A stretch of 64,000 bases of DNA, from the NCBI RefSeq assembly GCF_009731465.1, contig NZ_AP021887.1:304001-368000 (forward strand), in the 5' to 3' direction. The position numbers and the translations under genes were made by a program. The first letter of the stretch is position 1. Each line of letters begins with the position of its first letter. This DNA is from Streptococcus sp. 116-D4 (GTDB lineage Bacteria; Bacillota; Bacilli; Lactobacillales; Streptococcaceae). Shown in pieces: positions 18,639 to 27,362 of this stretch. Below the pieces are notes generated by a model. It saw only the letters and a list, made by a program, of their open reading frames with translations, was not told the DNA's origin and searched no databases.

Positions 18639-19610
18639 TTATTTTAAAGCTTTTTGTGCGTCTTCAATCATGAGTTTAGTTGATTCAAGACCGCCTCCAC
18701 TTAGATACCAGAGGTCTGGTGTTAGTTGGATAATTTTACCATTTTTAGCTGCAGGTGTTTCAGCAATGAGGGCATTTTCTAGGACGCCATCGTTGCTTGA
18801 GTTGTCACCACCGATAGCAAGGGTACGGTTGATGACAAAGAGGATGTCAGGATTGATTTCTTTGACACTTTCAAAGCTGACTTCTTGTCCGTGGCGTGAG
18901 TCTTCGAATTTAGTGTCAGTTGGCTTGAATTTCAAGGTTTGGTACAAGAAAGAGAAACGAGATTGGGCACCAAAGGCAGCCATTTTTCCTTCGTTGAGGA
19001 GGATAGCAAGGGCTTTTTTGTCAGAACTTTCGTTTTTAGTTGCGACTTCTTGGATGCTCTTGTCTAGCTTGGTCAATTCTTCCTTGGCTTTCTGTGTACC
19101 AGTTTCACCAAAGGCGCTTGCTAAGGATTCGATATTAGCCTTGGTAGAAGTCCAGTAGTCTTCTTTTCCTGCTTCAAAGAGCACGGTTGGAGCGATTTCT
19201 TTGAATTTGTCTACGAACTTTTGGGTACGTGGTGAAGCAATGATCAAATCTGGCTCAAGAGCAGCAATGGCTTCTAGGTCTGGCTCAACCATAGAACCAA
19301 CATTGTTAACTTTTCCAGCTAGGTCTTTGAGATAATTCGGAACAGTTTTTGTAGGCATTCCAACGATATTCTTTTCAAATCCTAGAGCACGAATAGTATC
19401 CGCAGCGCCGAGGTCAAAGGTAACAATCTTTTCAGGGACTTTTGAAAGTGTGACTACACCTAGTGAACTTTTAATGGTTACCTCTGTTGGAGCAGAGCTA
19501 CTTGACTCCGTCTTACTAGTGCTTGAGTTTGTGTTTGTACTACATGCACCAAGTAGAAGCAAGAAGCTGGCTGCTAGGGCAGTGAGGTAAAGTTTAAGGG
19601 ATGTTTTCAT
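18639..19610 (-). CDS. piuA: iron-compound ABC transporter lipoprotein
   Basis: 323 residues. Lipoprotein signal with lipobox LLGAC (Cys about residue 23), then a Ser/Thr linker and a periplasmic-binding-protein type III (FecB/FatB-like) fold with KIVTFDLGAADTIRALG and EPDLIIAS. It binds ferric or haem-like iron complexes at the cell surface. The sequence closely matches pneumococcal PiuA as I remember it. It lies 95 bases after the ATPase gene of the same system. Confidence 0.93.
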   Translation of the reverse strand: MKTSLKLYLTALAASFLLLLGACSTNTNSSTSKTESSSSAPTEVTIKSSLGVVTLSKVPEKIVTFDLGAADTIRALGFEKNIVGMPTKTVPNYLKDLAGKVNNVGSMVEPDLEAIAALEPDLIIASPRTQKFVDKFKEIAPTVLFEAGKEDYWTSTKANIESLASAFGETGTQKAKEELTKLDKSIQEVATKNESSDKKALAILLNEGKMAAFGAQSRFSFLYQTLKFKPTDTKFEDSRHGQEVSFESVKEINPDILFVINRTLAIGGDNSSNDGVLENALIAETPAAKNGKIIQLTPDLWYLSGGGLESTKLMIEDAQKALK

Positions 19611-19705
19611 GATTTCTCCTTTTTAAAATGTGATAACGATTTAGGGAGTCTCTAGGTTTTATTGACTAAGAGACTGAAGGTTCTATAACTTGAGTTTCTA
19701 TGTTA

Positions 19706-20458
19706 CTAGCTATAGATACAGATCTTTTTGCCATTGATATCAGCTAGCGTGATGGGAATCTCATAGAGTTGACTGAGCAGGTCAGCCTGCATGATTTGAT
19801 TGGTTGTTCCCTTGCTAAAGACTTGACCGTCCTTGAAGGCAACAATTTCATCCGCATATTGGCTAGCCATGTTGATATCGTGGAGGACGATGATAATGGT
19901 CTTGCCGAGCTCTTCCACTAGTCGCTTGAGAATCTGCATCATACTGACACTTTGTTTGATGTCGAGATTATTGAGTGGTTCGTCCAGCAAGATAAAGTCT
20001 GTATCCTGGGCCAGTACCATAGCGATAAAGACCCGCTGGAGTTGTCCTCCAGACAGGCTATCGATGTAGCGGTCTTTTAGGTTAGTCAGTTCTAAATAGG
20101 TCAGGGTTTCTCGGATTTTTTCCCAATCTTCTGGTCTCAGTCGACCTCGGCTGTAGGGAAAACGTCCAAAACTGACTAGTTCTTCAACCGTCAATTTGGC
20201 TTGGTAATTGATCTTCTGCTTTAGGATAGTCAGCTCTTGAGCCAGTTCTTGCGAATTCCAACTTTCAATTTCACGACCTTTGATACTGAGAATCCCCTGA
20301 TCCTTCTTGGTCAGTCTGCTCATGATGGAGAGGAGAGTCGATTTTCCAGCACCATTGGGACCAATAAAGGCTGTCAGTTTCTGAGGACTGACTTCAAGCG
20401 AAATGCCTTGCAAAATATCCTGTTTTTGAATGGATTTGCCAATGTTTTCCAGTTTCAC
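19706..20458 (-). CDS. piuD: iron ABC transporter ATPase
   Basis: 250 residues of the FecE/FhuC ATPase type. Walker A GPNGAGKST (about 33-41), signature LSGGQLQR, Walker B FILLDEPLNNLD and the HDINMA switch are intact. It overlaps the upstream permease gene by four bases. Confidence 0.93.
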   Translation of the reverse strand: MKLENIGKSIQKQDILQGISLEVSPQKLTAFIGPNGAGKSTLLSIMSRLTKKDQGILSIKGREIESWNSQELAQELTILKQKINYQAKLTVEELVSFGRFPYSRGRLRPEDWEKIRETLTYLELTNLKDRYIDSLSGGQLQRVFIAMVLAQDTDFILLDEPLNNLDIKQSVSMMQILKRLVEELGKTIIIVLHDINMASQYADEIVAFKDGQVFSKGTTNQIMQADLLSQLYEIPITLADINGKKICIYS

Positions 20459-21411
20459 TGACGCGCCCTCCTGTAGAGTAAGATAAAGAATAAAAGGCCA
20501 CCCACGCTCTCGATAATCATGCTGATGCGAATTTCCAGTGCAAAGACTCGTTCAATCAGGGCCTGTCCCAAGGTTAAGCTAATAAATCCAATCAGAATGG
20601 CCACGATAAAGAGTAGCTTGTGCCGATAGTCTTTGACAATCAGGTAGGTGAGGTTGGCTAGCATAAAACCGAAGAAGGCCATAGGTCCTACTAAAGCTGT
20701 GGCCGTTGAGGTCAAAAGCACGATACCCCAGAGGAGTTCTCTCTGTTCTTTTTCAACATCGAGTCCCAATATCTGAGCTGTTTCTCTTTGCAAGTGCAAG
20801 ACATCCAGAATGACTGCTTTTCGAAAGAAAAAGATGGTCAAAGCAAGGATAATCAGAGAACCAATGGCTAGGATGGAAGTGTTGAGATGTTGAAAGGAAG
20901 CAAAGAGACTGTTTTGCAGTTTATCGTATTCGTTTGGATCCATCAGAACCTGAAGGAAGGTACTGCTATTTCGAAAGAGACTTCCAAGGGCTAGACAGAT
21001 TAACAGAATGAAGACCAGATCTTGTTTCATCAGTTTCTTCAAGTAGCCTTGCAAGGCGAGAAAGAAGAGGGATTGGACGAGAAGTAAGATTAGAAATTCT
21101 AAGATAGGAGACTTGCCAAGTTGAAGAAACTTGCTTTCAAAAACTAGTAGTAGAGTTTGCAGTAGGATATAGAAGGATTCGATTCCCAAAATACTTGGCG
21201 TCAGGAAGCGATTTTCTGTCAGGGTTTGAAAACTAATGGTCGAAATCCCTGTCGCGATAGCTACTAAGAGATAGACGATGATCTTTTGGGAACGCAACTT
21301 CCAAGCAAAGGCAGACAGCTGGGTGATAGACCAAAAGTAGAGGAGAGAAGCTCCGATGGCTAGAATAATGAGAAGCCAGAAGAGCTTGGTATGTTTGCTT
21401 TTAAACTGCAT
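20455..21411 (-). CDS. piuC: iron ABC transporter permease
   Basis: 318 residues with about nine transmembrane segments, FecCD family; GILLLTS-type loops and LGLDVEKE correspond to the ATPase-contact region. It overlaps the gene before it by 11 bases and pairs with the other permease as a heterodimer. Confidence 0.9.
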   Translation of the reverse strand: MQFKSKHTKLFWLLIILAIGASLLYFWSITQLSAFAWKLRSQKIIVYLLVAIATGISTISFQTLTENRFLTPSILGIESFYILLQTLLLVFESKFLQLGKSPILEFLILLLVQSLFFLALQGYLKKLMKQDLVFILLICLALGSLFRNSSTFLQVLMDPNEYDKLQNSLFASFQHLNTSILAIGSLIILALTIFFFRKAVILDVLHLQRETAQILGLDVEKEQRELLWGIVLLTSTATALVGPMAFFGFMLANLTYLIVKDYRHKLLFIVAILIGFISLTLGQALIERVFALEIRISMIIESVGGLLFFILLYRRARQ

Positions 21412-22360
21412 CTTTTCGTCCCCCTCTCCATAGAAGTAGGATAAAGAAGAGGCTACCGATGATTCCTAGCAAGAGACTAACAGACAGCTCATAGGGCCGA
21501 ATCAGAACTCGAGAGAGGATATCGCAGGCCAGAACCAGATTGGCTCCGACCAGCGCGACCATGAGTTTGGTCTGACTTAGATTATCTCCATAGCGCTTAC
21601 GGACTAGATTAGGAACGATAACCCCGAGAAATGGTAAGGCACCTACGGTAATCATGGTGACACTTGTCGTTAGCGCCACCAAAAAGAGGGCCAGCTTTTC
21701 AAGTAGGGAGTAAGAAATCCCCAAACTTTCACTGGTTTCTTTGCCTAAATTCATGATGGTAAAAGTTTGGGATAATTTCCAAACGGTCATCAGGATAATG
21801 AGCCCTAAGAAGAGCCACTCATACTGATGGGTCTGAATCATGGTGAAGGATCCCTGGGTCCAAGCTGTCATACTCTGAACCAGATTGAAACGGTAGGCGA
21901 TAACTTCTGTTATAGAACCGATAATCCCACTATAGATAATCCCGATCAGAGGTAACATCCCCCTTTCCTTTATAGAAAAAATAGTCATAAAGGCTAGGAA
22001 GAAGAGAGTAAAAACAATCGATGAAACAAAAGCAAAGAGCATCTTTTGGGTCAGACTAGCTGATGGAAAGACAAAGAGGCTCAATACCATTCCTAGTTTG
22101 GCGGCTTCAGTAGTTCCAACTGTACTCGGTGCAGCAAATTGATTTTGAGTGATGGTCTGCATGAGGAGCCCTGCCATGCTCATACTAGAGGCGGCCAGGA
22201 GAATGCTGATGGTTCTTGGGAGACGCGATTCTTGAAAGAGAAGCCAGGTCTGCTGGTCAAAAGCAAAGAATTTTGCCCAAGAAAAATCACTGGTTCCAAT
22301 GGTGATGGAGAGAAAGACCAGGAGTAGAAGTAAACCTGTTAAAAGATGAGAGAGTTTCAT
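21401..22360 (-). CDS. piuB: iron ABC transporter permease
   Basis: 319 residues, FecCD family, first gene of the piuBCDA operon. Conserved PRTISILLAASSMSMAGLLM (about residues 45-65) and GALPFLGVIVPNLVR phrases are present. An earlier in-frame ATG (22375) exists, but AAAGGA lies inside that extension, six bases before the ATG at 22360, so the shorter start MKLSHLL is preferred. Confidence 0.9.
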   Translation of the reverse strand: MKLSHLLTGLLLLLVFLSITIGTSDFSWAKFFAFDQQTWLLFQESRLPRTISILLAASSMSMAGLLMQTITQNQFAAPSTVGTTEAAKLGMVLSLFVFPSASLTQKMLFAFVSSIVFTLFFLAFMTIFSIKERGMLPLIGIIYSGIIGSITEVIAYRFNLVQSMTAWTQGSFTMIQTHQYEWLFLGLIILMTVWKLSQTFTIMNLGKETSESLGISYSLLEKLALFLVALTTSVTMITVGALPFLGVIVPNLVRKRYGDNLSQTKLMVALVGANLVLACDILSRVLIRPYELSVSLLLGIIGSLFFILLLWRGGRKDAV

Positions 22361-22409
22361 ACCCCGTCCTTTCATGTAGATTTGGTACCCAAAGATACCT
22401 GCGGATATA

Positions 22410-22438
22410 AATGTAACATGATTTCTTTAATCTGTCAA
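22410..22438 (-). promoter_or_regulatory. piu operon promoter
   Basis: Minus strand TTGACA (22438-22433) and TACATT (22415-22410) with a 17-base spacer. No clear iron-repressor box was identified. Confidence 0.7.
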
Positions 22439-22461
22439 TAAATTTTCTGACAATTTAATAA

Positions 22462-22500
22462 ATAAAACAAGGAGAGAGCCACAAGACTTTCTCCTTTGTT
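22462..22500 (-). terminator. galE terminator
   Basis: On the minus strand AAGGAGA and TCTCCTT-type arms form a stem with a loop of about 14 bases, followed by GTTTTATTTATT. Confidence 0.65.
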
Positions 22501-22503
22501 AAC

Positions 22504-23502
22504 CTATTCTAAAATATTTTTACCTTCTTTAACACGCCAACGATAATCTGATAAAATAATATCTTCGAGGGAGTAGCTAGTCTTCCAATCGAGATATTTT
22601 TTTGCTTTTGATGCGTCTGCTAGGACGCTAGCTGGGTCACCAGCACGGCGAGCAACAATTTCGTGTGGTATTTTTTGATTCAGTAATTCTTCAGCAGTTT
22701 TAAAGATTTCTTTGACGGTATAGCCTTTTTCAGTTCCTAAGTTAAAGATTTGAGAAGAACTGTCTTCTTGAAAGAGGTAGTTCATTCCTTTAACATGAGC
22801 TTGTGCAAGATCCAAGACATGAATGTAATCTCGAATACATGAACCATCACGTGTATCGTAGTCATCTCCAAATATTTTTAGACTATCATTTTGTCCCAAT
22901 GCAGTTTTGTTGATATTGGGAATGATATGAGTTGGATTTTTTACACGTAGACCATTTGAAGCATCCATTTCAGCCCCAGCTACATTAAAGTAACGGAAAA
23001 TGACATATTTCCAATCGTAGCGATTGGCCATCCAGTAAATCATTCGTTCGCCCATCAATTTTGTTTCTGCATAAGGATTGACAGGGTCGAGCAGGGTATC
23101 TTCAGTAGCTGGTTTGTCAATACAGTTATTACCATAGAGGGAAGCAGTCGAAGAGAACATGATTTTTTGAATGCCAACTTCAGATAGGACTTTGAGAACT
23201 TGGTTCATACCAGCAACATTGGCAGTGAAGTATTTACTTGGATTTTCAATACTTTCGCTCACAACAATTTCACCTGCACAATGGAGAACAGCATCAATTT
23301 GATTTTCTTCCAAATAAGCCTTTAAGGCGCTAGCATCATAAACATCCAGTTGTTTAAAGCTAGCACGACTATCTACAGCCGCTCGATTTCCTGTAGAGAG
23401 ATTATCTAGGACATGCACCTGGTAGTCAGCATTTAAAAGAGCTTTAACGGTATGGGAGCCAATGTAGCCAGCCCCACCTGTAACAAGAATTGTTTTGGTC
23501 AT
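22504..23502 (-). CDS. galE: UDP-glucose 4-epimerase
   Basis: 332 residues, extended short-chain dehydrogenase family. NAD-binding GGAGYIGSHT is at residues 8-17, the catalytic Ser/Tyr pair is in SSTASLYG and PYAETKLMGE (YxxxK), and RYFNVAGA is intact. It interconverts UDP-glucose and UDP-galactose for the Leloir pathway and surface polysaccharide. It is a single-gene unit with its own promoter and terminator. Confidence 0.94.
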   Translation of the reverse strand: MTKTILVTGGAGYIGSHTVKALLNADYQVHVLDNLSTGNRAAVDSRASFKQLDVYDASALKAYLEENQIDAVLHCAGEIVVSESIENPSKYFTANVAGMNQVLKVLSEVGIQKIMFSSTASLYGNNCIDKPATEDTLLDPVNPYAETKLMGERMIYWMANRYDWKYVIFRYFNVAGAEMDASNGLRVKNPTHIIPNINKTALGQNDSLKIFGDDYDTRDGSCIRDYIHVLDLAQAHVKGMNYLFQEDSSSQIFNLGTEKGYTVKEIFKTAEELLNQKIPHEIVARRAGDPASVLADASKAKKYLDWKTSYSLEDIILSDYRWRVKEGKNILE

Positions 23503-23529
23503 GATTTTTTCCTTTTCTAGTTTTGTACT

Positions 23530-23558
23530 ATTTTAAAGAAATAAGAAAAGAAAGTCAA
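23530..23558 (-). promoter_or_regulatory. galE promoter
   Basis: Minus strand TTGACT (23558-23553) and TAAAAT (23535-23530), 17-base spacer. Confidence 0.65.
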
Positions 23559-23712
23559 CTACTTTCTGCAAATTTCATGAAAAACTGAACAAATATAGCA
23601 TGGAATTGTTTTTTTGTTTGGGAATTAATAGTTTGCTTGGTCTTGAAATCGTTCTTAGAATTCACCTCATATGCAAGAAAATACTATCCTTTTCTAAGAT
23701 AGAGCAAGACTA

Positions 23713-23865
23713 ATACTCTTCGAAAATCTCTTCAAACCGCGTCAATGTCACCTTGCCGTAGATATAGGTAACTGACTTCGTCAGTCTTATCCATAACCTC
23801 AAAGCAGTGCTTTGAGCAACCTGCGGCTAGTTTCCTAGTTTGCTTTTTGATTTTCATTGAGTATA
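23713..23865 (+). repeat. complete BOX element (A-B-C)
   Basis: boxA (ATACTCTTCGAAAATC...CCTTGCCGTAG), one boxB with the ACTGACTTCGTCAGT hairpin and boxC ending TTGATTTTCATTGAGTAT. It lies between the divergent galE and pepA promoters. No other element is evident in 23559-23915. Confidence 0.93.
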
Positions 23866-23915
23866 GGATACTAACATAGAAATCCAACTTCCCGCTATCC
23901 TTCTCCTATAAAAAG

Positions 23916-23924
23916 TGGTAAAAT
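23916..23924 (+). promoter_or_regulatory. pepA extended -10 promoter
   Basis: TGGTAAAAT at 23916-23924, 24 bases before the pepA ATG, with GAAGGAA as ribosome site. Confidence 0.55.
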
Positions 23925-23948
23925 GGATGAAAGAAAGAAGGAACTGAA

Positions 23949-25013
23949 ATGACAACATTATTTTCAAAAATCAAAGAAGTAACAGAACTTGCTGCGATCT
24001 CAGGTCATGAAGCGCCTGTCCGTACCTATCTTCGTGAGAAGTTGACTCCGCACGTGGATGAAGTGGTGACAGATGGCTTGGGTGGTATTTTTGGTATCAA
24101 ACATTCAGAAGCTGCAGATGCACCGCGCGTCTTGGTCGCTTCTCATATGGATGAAGTTGGTTTTATGGTTAGCGAGATTAAGTCAGATGGTACTTTTCGT
24201 GTCGTAGAAATCGGTGGTTGGAATCCTATGGTGGTTAGTAGCCAACGTTTCAAACTCCTGACTCGTGACGGTCGTGAAATTCCTGTGATTTCGGGTTCTG
24301 TTCCTCCACATTTGACTCGTGGTAAGGGCGGGCCAACTATGCCTGCTATTTCAGATATCGTCTTTGACGGTGGTTTTGCAGATAAGGCTGAGGCAGAAAG
24401 CTTTGGCATTCGTCCTGGCGACACCGTCGTACCTGATAGTTCTGCAATCTTGACAGCCAATGAAAAAAATATCATTTCAAAAGCTTGGGACAACCGCTAC
24501 GGAGTTCTCATGGTGAGTGAGTTGGCAGAAGCTCTGTCAGGTCAAAAACTGGGAAATGAACTCTATCTTGGCTCTAATGTCCAAGAAGAAGTTGGCCTTC
24601 GTGGTGCTCATACTTCTACAACTAAGTTTGACCCAGAAGTCTTTCTGGCAGTTGACTGCTCACCAGCAGGTGATGTCTACGGTGGTCAAGGCAAGATTGG
24701 GGATGGAACCTTGATTCGCTTCTACGATCCAGGTCACTTACTCCTCCCAGGTATGAAGGATTTCCTTTTGACAACGGCTGAAGAAGCCGGTATCAAGTAC
24801 CAATACTACTGTGGAAAAGGCGGAACAGACGCTGGCGCAGCTCATCTGAAAAATGGCGGTGTCCCATCTACAACTATCGGTGTCTGCGCTCGTTATATCC
24901 ACTCTCACCAAACCCTCTACGCTATGGATGACTTCCTAGAAGCTCAAGCTTTCTTACAAGCCTTGGTGAAAAAATTGGATCGTTCAACGGTTGACTTGAT
25001 TAAACATTATTAA
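23949..25013 (+). CDS. pepA: glutamyl aminopeptidase, M42 family
   Basis: 354 residues. Metal-binding and catalytic motifs of M42 are visible: ASHMDEVGF (His/Asp, about 65-73), AWDNRYG (bridging Asp), NVQEEVGLRGA (catalytic Glu pair) and CARYIHSH. These cytoplasmic dodecameric enzymes remove N-terminal acidic residues from peptides. It stands 20 bases before the next small gene. Confidence 0.94.
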   Translation: MTTLFSKIKEVTELAAISGHEAPVRTYLREKLTPHVDEVVTDGLGGIFGIKHSEAADAPRVLVASHMDEVGFMVSEIKSDGTFRVVEIGGWNPMVVSSQRFKLLTRDGREIPVISGSVPPHLTRGKGGPTMPAISDIVFDGGFADKAEAESFGIRPGDTVVPDSSAILTANEKNIISKAWDNRYGVLMVSELAEALSGQKLGNELYLGSNVQEEVGLRGAHTSTTKFDPEVFLAVDCSPAGDVYGGQGKIGDGTLIRFYDPGHLLLPGMKDFLLTTAEEAGIKYQYYCGKGGTDAGAAHLKNGGVPSTTIGVCARYIHSHQTLYAMDDFLEAQAFLQALVKKLDRSTVDLIKHY

Positions 25014-25033
25014 AAATAAGGGAGGTGGTAGGA

Positions 25034-25330
25034 ATGGGAAAACCAAACCTAGAAAGCCTTATAAAAGATCTTTACAATCATGCTCGACATGATTTGAGTG
25101 AGGATTTAGTTGCTGCTCTCCTAGAGACTGCTAAAAAACTGCCTTCTACAAATGAGCAATTGCTGGCAGTTCGTCTCTCAGGCATGGTCAATCGTGAATT
25201 GTTCCTTAATCCCAAACATCCGGCACCTGAGTTGCTCAACTTGGCTCGTTTTATCAAAAGAGAAGAAGCCAAGTACAAAGGAACCGCAGCTTCTGCGCTT
25301 ATGTACGGGGAGGCCTTTAAAATGCTTTGA
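25034..25330 (+). CDS. small helical protein, possible bacteriocin immunity (EntA_Immun-like)
   Basis: 98 residues, predicted all-helical, cytoplasmic and slightly basic. The phrase LLAVRLSGMVNRELFLNPKH and overall size recall the enterocin A immunity family, which is often found singly in streptococci. The family call is tentative. GTG 25025 is in frame but overlaps the GGAGG ribosome site, so ATG 25034 is used. It is probably cotranscribed with pepA. The stop codon lies inside the following terminator stem. Confidence 0.55.
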   Translation: MGKPNLESLIKDLYNHARHDLSEDLVAALLETAKKLPSTNEQLLAVRLSGMVNRELFLNPKHPAPELLNLARFIKREEAKYKGTAASALMYGEAFKML

Positions 25331-25355
25331 TTCCATTGTGAATCAAAGCATTTTT
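25321..25355 (+). terminator. pepA operon terminator
   Basis: AATGCTTTGATTC and GAATCAAAGCATT form a perfect 13-pair stem with a six-base loop, followed by Ts. The left arm includes the last codons of the upstream gene. Confidence 0.9.
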
Positions 25356-25390
25356 CTATATGTTAAAAAAGCAATTCTTAGGTAGGCAAA

Positions 25391-25420
25391 GAAAAAAGCC
25401 ATCCTAATTAGGATAGCTTC
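25391..25420 (-). terminator. nptA terminator
   Basis: On the minus strand AGCTATCCTAATTAGGATGGCT folds with one G-U pair and is followed by TTTTTTC. Confidence 0.75.
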
Positions 25421-25427
25421 TTGGTTC

Positions 25428-27059
25428 TTAAATTTGTTCAGCGATGACCTTTTCAGCTAGATTCATAGCGTGATCAGACACACGAGTATAGTGGGAAATG
25501 ATGTCGATAAAGTTGACCCCAGCTCGTGTTGAACATTCACCCTTGTTGAGGCGTTTGATATGGGTCTTTCTGAGAACACGTTCCATATTGTTGATTTCTT
25601 TATGGCGTTCAATCAGACTTTGAGCTTTTTCAATATCATTGTTTTCTACACTATCAAGGGCATCCTTGATAAAGTCAGTGGTTTTTTGATAGATATCAGC
25701 CAATTCCCGCAAAGCGGCTTCAGAGAACTCAACATTTTTACGTTGAAGATAGTCAGTTAGGTTGAGAAGAGCTTCTGCGTGGTCCCCAATCCGTTCCAAA
25801 TCGCGGGATGAATCAAGGATGTTGGTCAAGACTTCACTTTCTTTCTGGCTAAGGGCTTCACTTGAAAGGGTAATGAGGTAACGAGTCAATTTTTCATCAA
25901 TGGTGTTGATGGCTTCTTCCGTCTTGTGGCCTTTTTCAGCGACCTTTTCATTGAGGTCAATGATGTAGTTGTATGAAAGGTCAAAGGCTTTAGAAGCATA
26001 ATTTCCCAAGTGAAGGAGTTCTTTCTTGGCATTTCCGAGAGCGATTGATGGAGCTTGTTTAATCAAATGCTCATCAAGATAAAGTGGCTCGTACTTGACA
26101 ACTTCGTCTTCACCAGGAATGAGCTTGGTTACAAAGTAGGCCAAGGCTCCGATGAAGGGAAATTGTACAATGGTGTTACTTACGTTAAAGGCACCGTGAG
26201 AGAAGGCTATGGTCATCTCAGGTGAGAGATGAAGGAGTGCCTGGAAGTATTCAATCATTGACGTAAATGGGCCTAATAAGATTAAGCAAAGAATAGTCCC
26301 TAAAACGTTAAAGATAACGTGGGTTGCAGCAACTCGTTTCGCAGAGATATTGGCTCCAGCTGCCGCGAGGATAACTGTTAGGGTTGTCCCGATATTATCT
26401 CCGAAGAGAACTGGTAGAGAACCTTTAAGGTCAAGGAATCCACCTGCATAGAGACCTTGCAAAATCCCGATTGTCGCAGAAGAAGCTTGGATGAGAACGG
26501 TAATTACTGCACCGGCCAAAACCCCCAACACAGGATTTTGGCCCAAGGTTACCATGTATTCCTTGAATTGTGGTAAATCTTTAAGAGGGCTCATACCGGC
26601 ACTGATGAGGTTGAGGGCGTAGAAGATTCCCCCTACACCAAACAGGATGCGCCCGATATTGTTTGCTGTTCTATTTTTGGTAAAGAAGAGGAACATGGTT
26701 CCAAGGAAAATCAAAGGTAAAGCATACTCACCAAGTTTGAAACCGATGATAAAGGAAGTAACGGTGGTTCCGATGTTGGCTCCCATGATAATTCCGATAG
26801 CCTGCCTAAGAGTGAGAAGACTAGCGCTGACCAGTCCAACCGTGATCACTGTAACCCCTGTACTTGACTGAATCAGGGCAGTCACGATAATTCCAACTAG
26901 AACACCTAAAAAAGGATTGCTGGTGTACTTGTCAATGTAAAAACGAAGGCGGTCTCCAGCAGCTTGTTGTAAACCGTCTCCCATGGTCTTGATACTATAT
27001 AAAAATAGTCCCAGACCACCTAAAAAGTGAAATAAAATTTCCTGCCAATTAATGGACAT
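25428..27059 (-). CDS. Na/Pi cotransporter family protein with PhoU-like domain
   Basis: 543 residues. The N-terminal half is a membrane domain with two inverted Na_Pi_cotrans repeats, marked by the QSS motifs QSSTGVTVITVG (about 64-75) and QASSATIGILQG (about 190-201). The C-terminal 200 residues are helical and PhoU-like (SRDLERIGDHAEALLNL; HYTRVSDHAMNLAE). It is expected to import phosphate with sodium, with the PhoU part controlling flux. It corresponds in my memory to a pneumococcal gene next to the endoglycosidase, which is the arrangement here. Confidence 0.88.
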   Translation of the reverse strand: MSINWQEILFHFLGGLGLFLYSIKTMGDGLQQAAGDRLRFYIDKYTSNPFLGVLVGIIVTALIQSSTGVTVITVGLVSASLLTLRQAIGIIMGANIGTTVTSFIIGFKLGEYALPLIFLGTMFLFFTKNRTANNIGRILFGVGGIFYALNLISAGMSPLKDLPQFKEYMVTLGQNPVLGVLAGAVITVLIQASSATIGILQGLYAGGFLDLKGSLPVLFGDNIGTTLTVILAAAGANISAKRVAATHVIFNVLGTILCLILLGPFTSMIEYFQALLHLSPEMTIAFSHGAFNVSNTIVQFPFIGALAYFVTKLIPGEDEVVKYEPLYLDEHLIKQAPSIALGNAKKELLHLGNYASKAFDLSYNYIIDLNEKVAEKGHKTEEAINTIDEKLTRYLITLSSEALSQKESEVLTNILDSSRDLERIGDHAEALLNLTDYLQRKNVEFSEAALRELADIYQKTTDFIKDALDSVENNDIEKAQSLIERHKEINNMERVLRKTHIKRLNKGECSTRAGVNFIDIISHYTRVSDHAMNLAEKVIAEQI

Positions 27060-27102
27060 TTCTTTTTCCTCCGAAAAATAATAACGGAATTTCTCCTATT
27101 CT

Positions 27103-27131
27103 ATTTTAAAGGATAAAAGTAAATCTAACAA
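27103..27131 (-). promoter_or_regulatory. promoter of Na/Pi transporter gene
   Basis: Minus strand TTGTTA (27131-27126) and TAAAAT (27108-27103) with a 17-base spacer; GGAGGA ribosome site before the ATG. Confidence 0.6.
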
Positions 27132-27232
27132 GTATTAAACTAAGATTTTAGAAAGAAAATTCGTTAGAATGATCCTTAATTATATTAATTTTACCAATTT
27201 CTAACCTAGATATAGGTATTTCCTTTTATATA

Positions 27233-27260
27233 TTGACATTTAAAAGAAATATTTTAAAAT
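27233..27260 (+). promoter_or_regulatory. endoglycosidase gene promoter
   Basis: TTGACA (27233-27238), 16 bases, TAAAAT (27255-27260): the same elements and spacing as the fucosidase promoter. Confidence 0.75.
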
Positions 27261-27313
27261 GAGGGAGGAATTATCTTGGTCCCTGTGATTGGGATAAAAA
27301 TTTTATAAAGAAA

Positions 27314-27327
27314 GTTAAGCGCTTTCT
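27314..27327 (+). promoter_or_regulatory. cre site (CcpA operator)
   Basis: GTTAAGCGCTTTCT with the cre core AAGCGCTT, about 50 bases after the -10 and before the ribosome site, as in the fucosidase gene. Confidence 0.7.
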
Positions 27328-27362
27328 TTTGTGCAACAAAATCAATCTTTTAGGAGGAGAAA

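Noticed and set aside
18583..19158. Plus-strand ORF of 191 codons opposite piuA
   Set aside because: Antisense shadow of a well-recognised lipoprotein gene; composition is not protein-like and it begins in the terminator.
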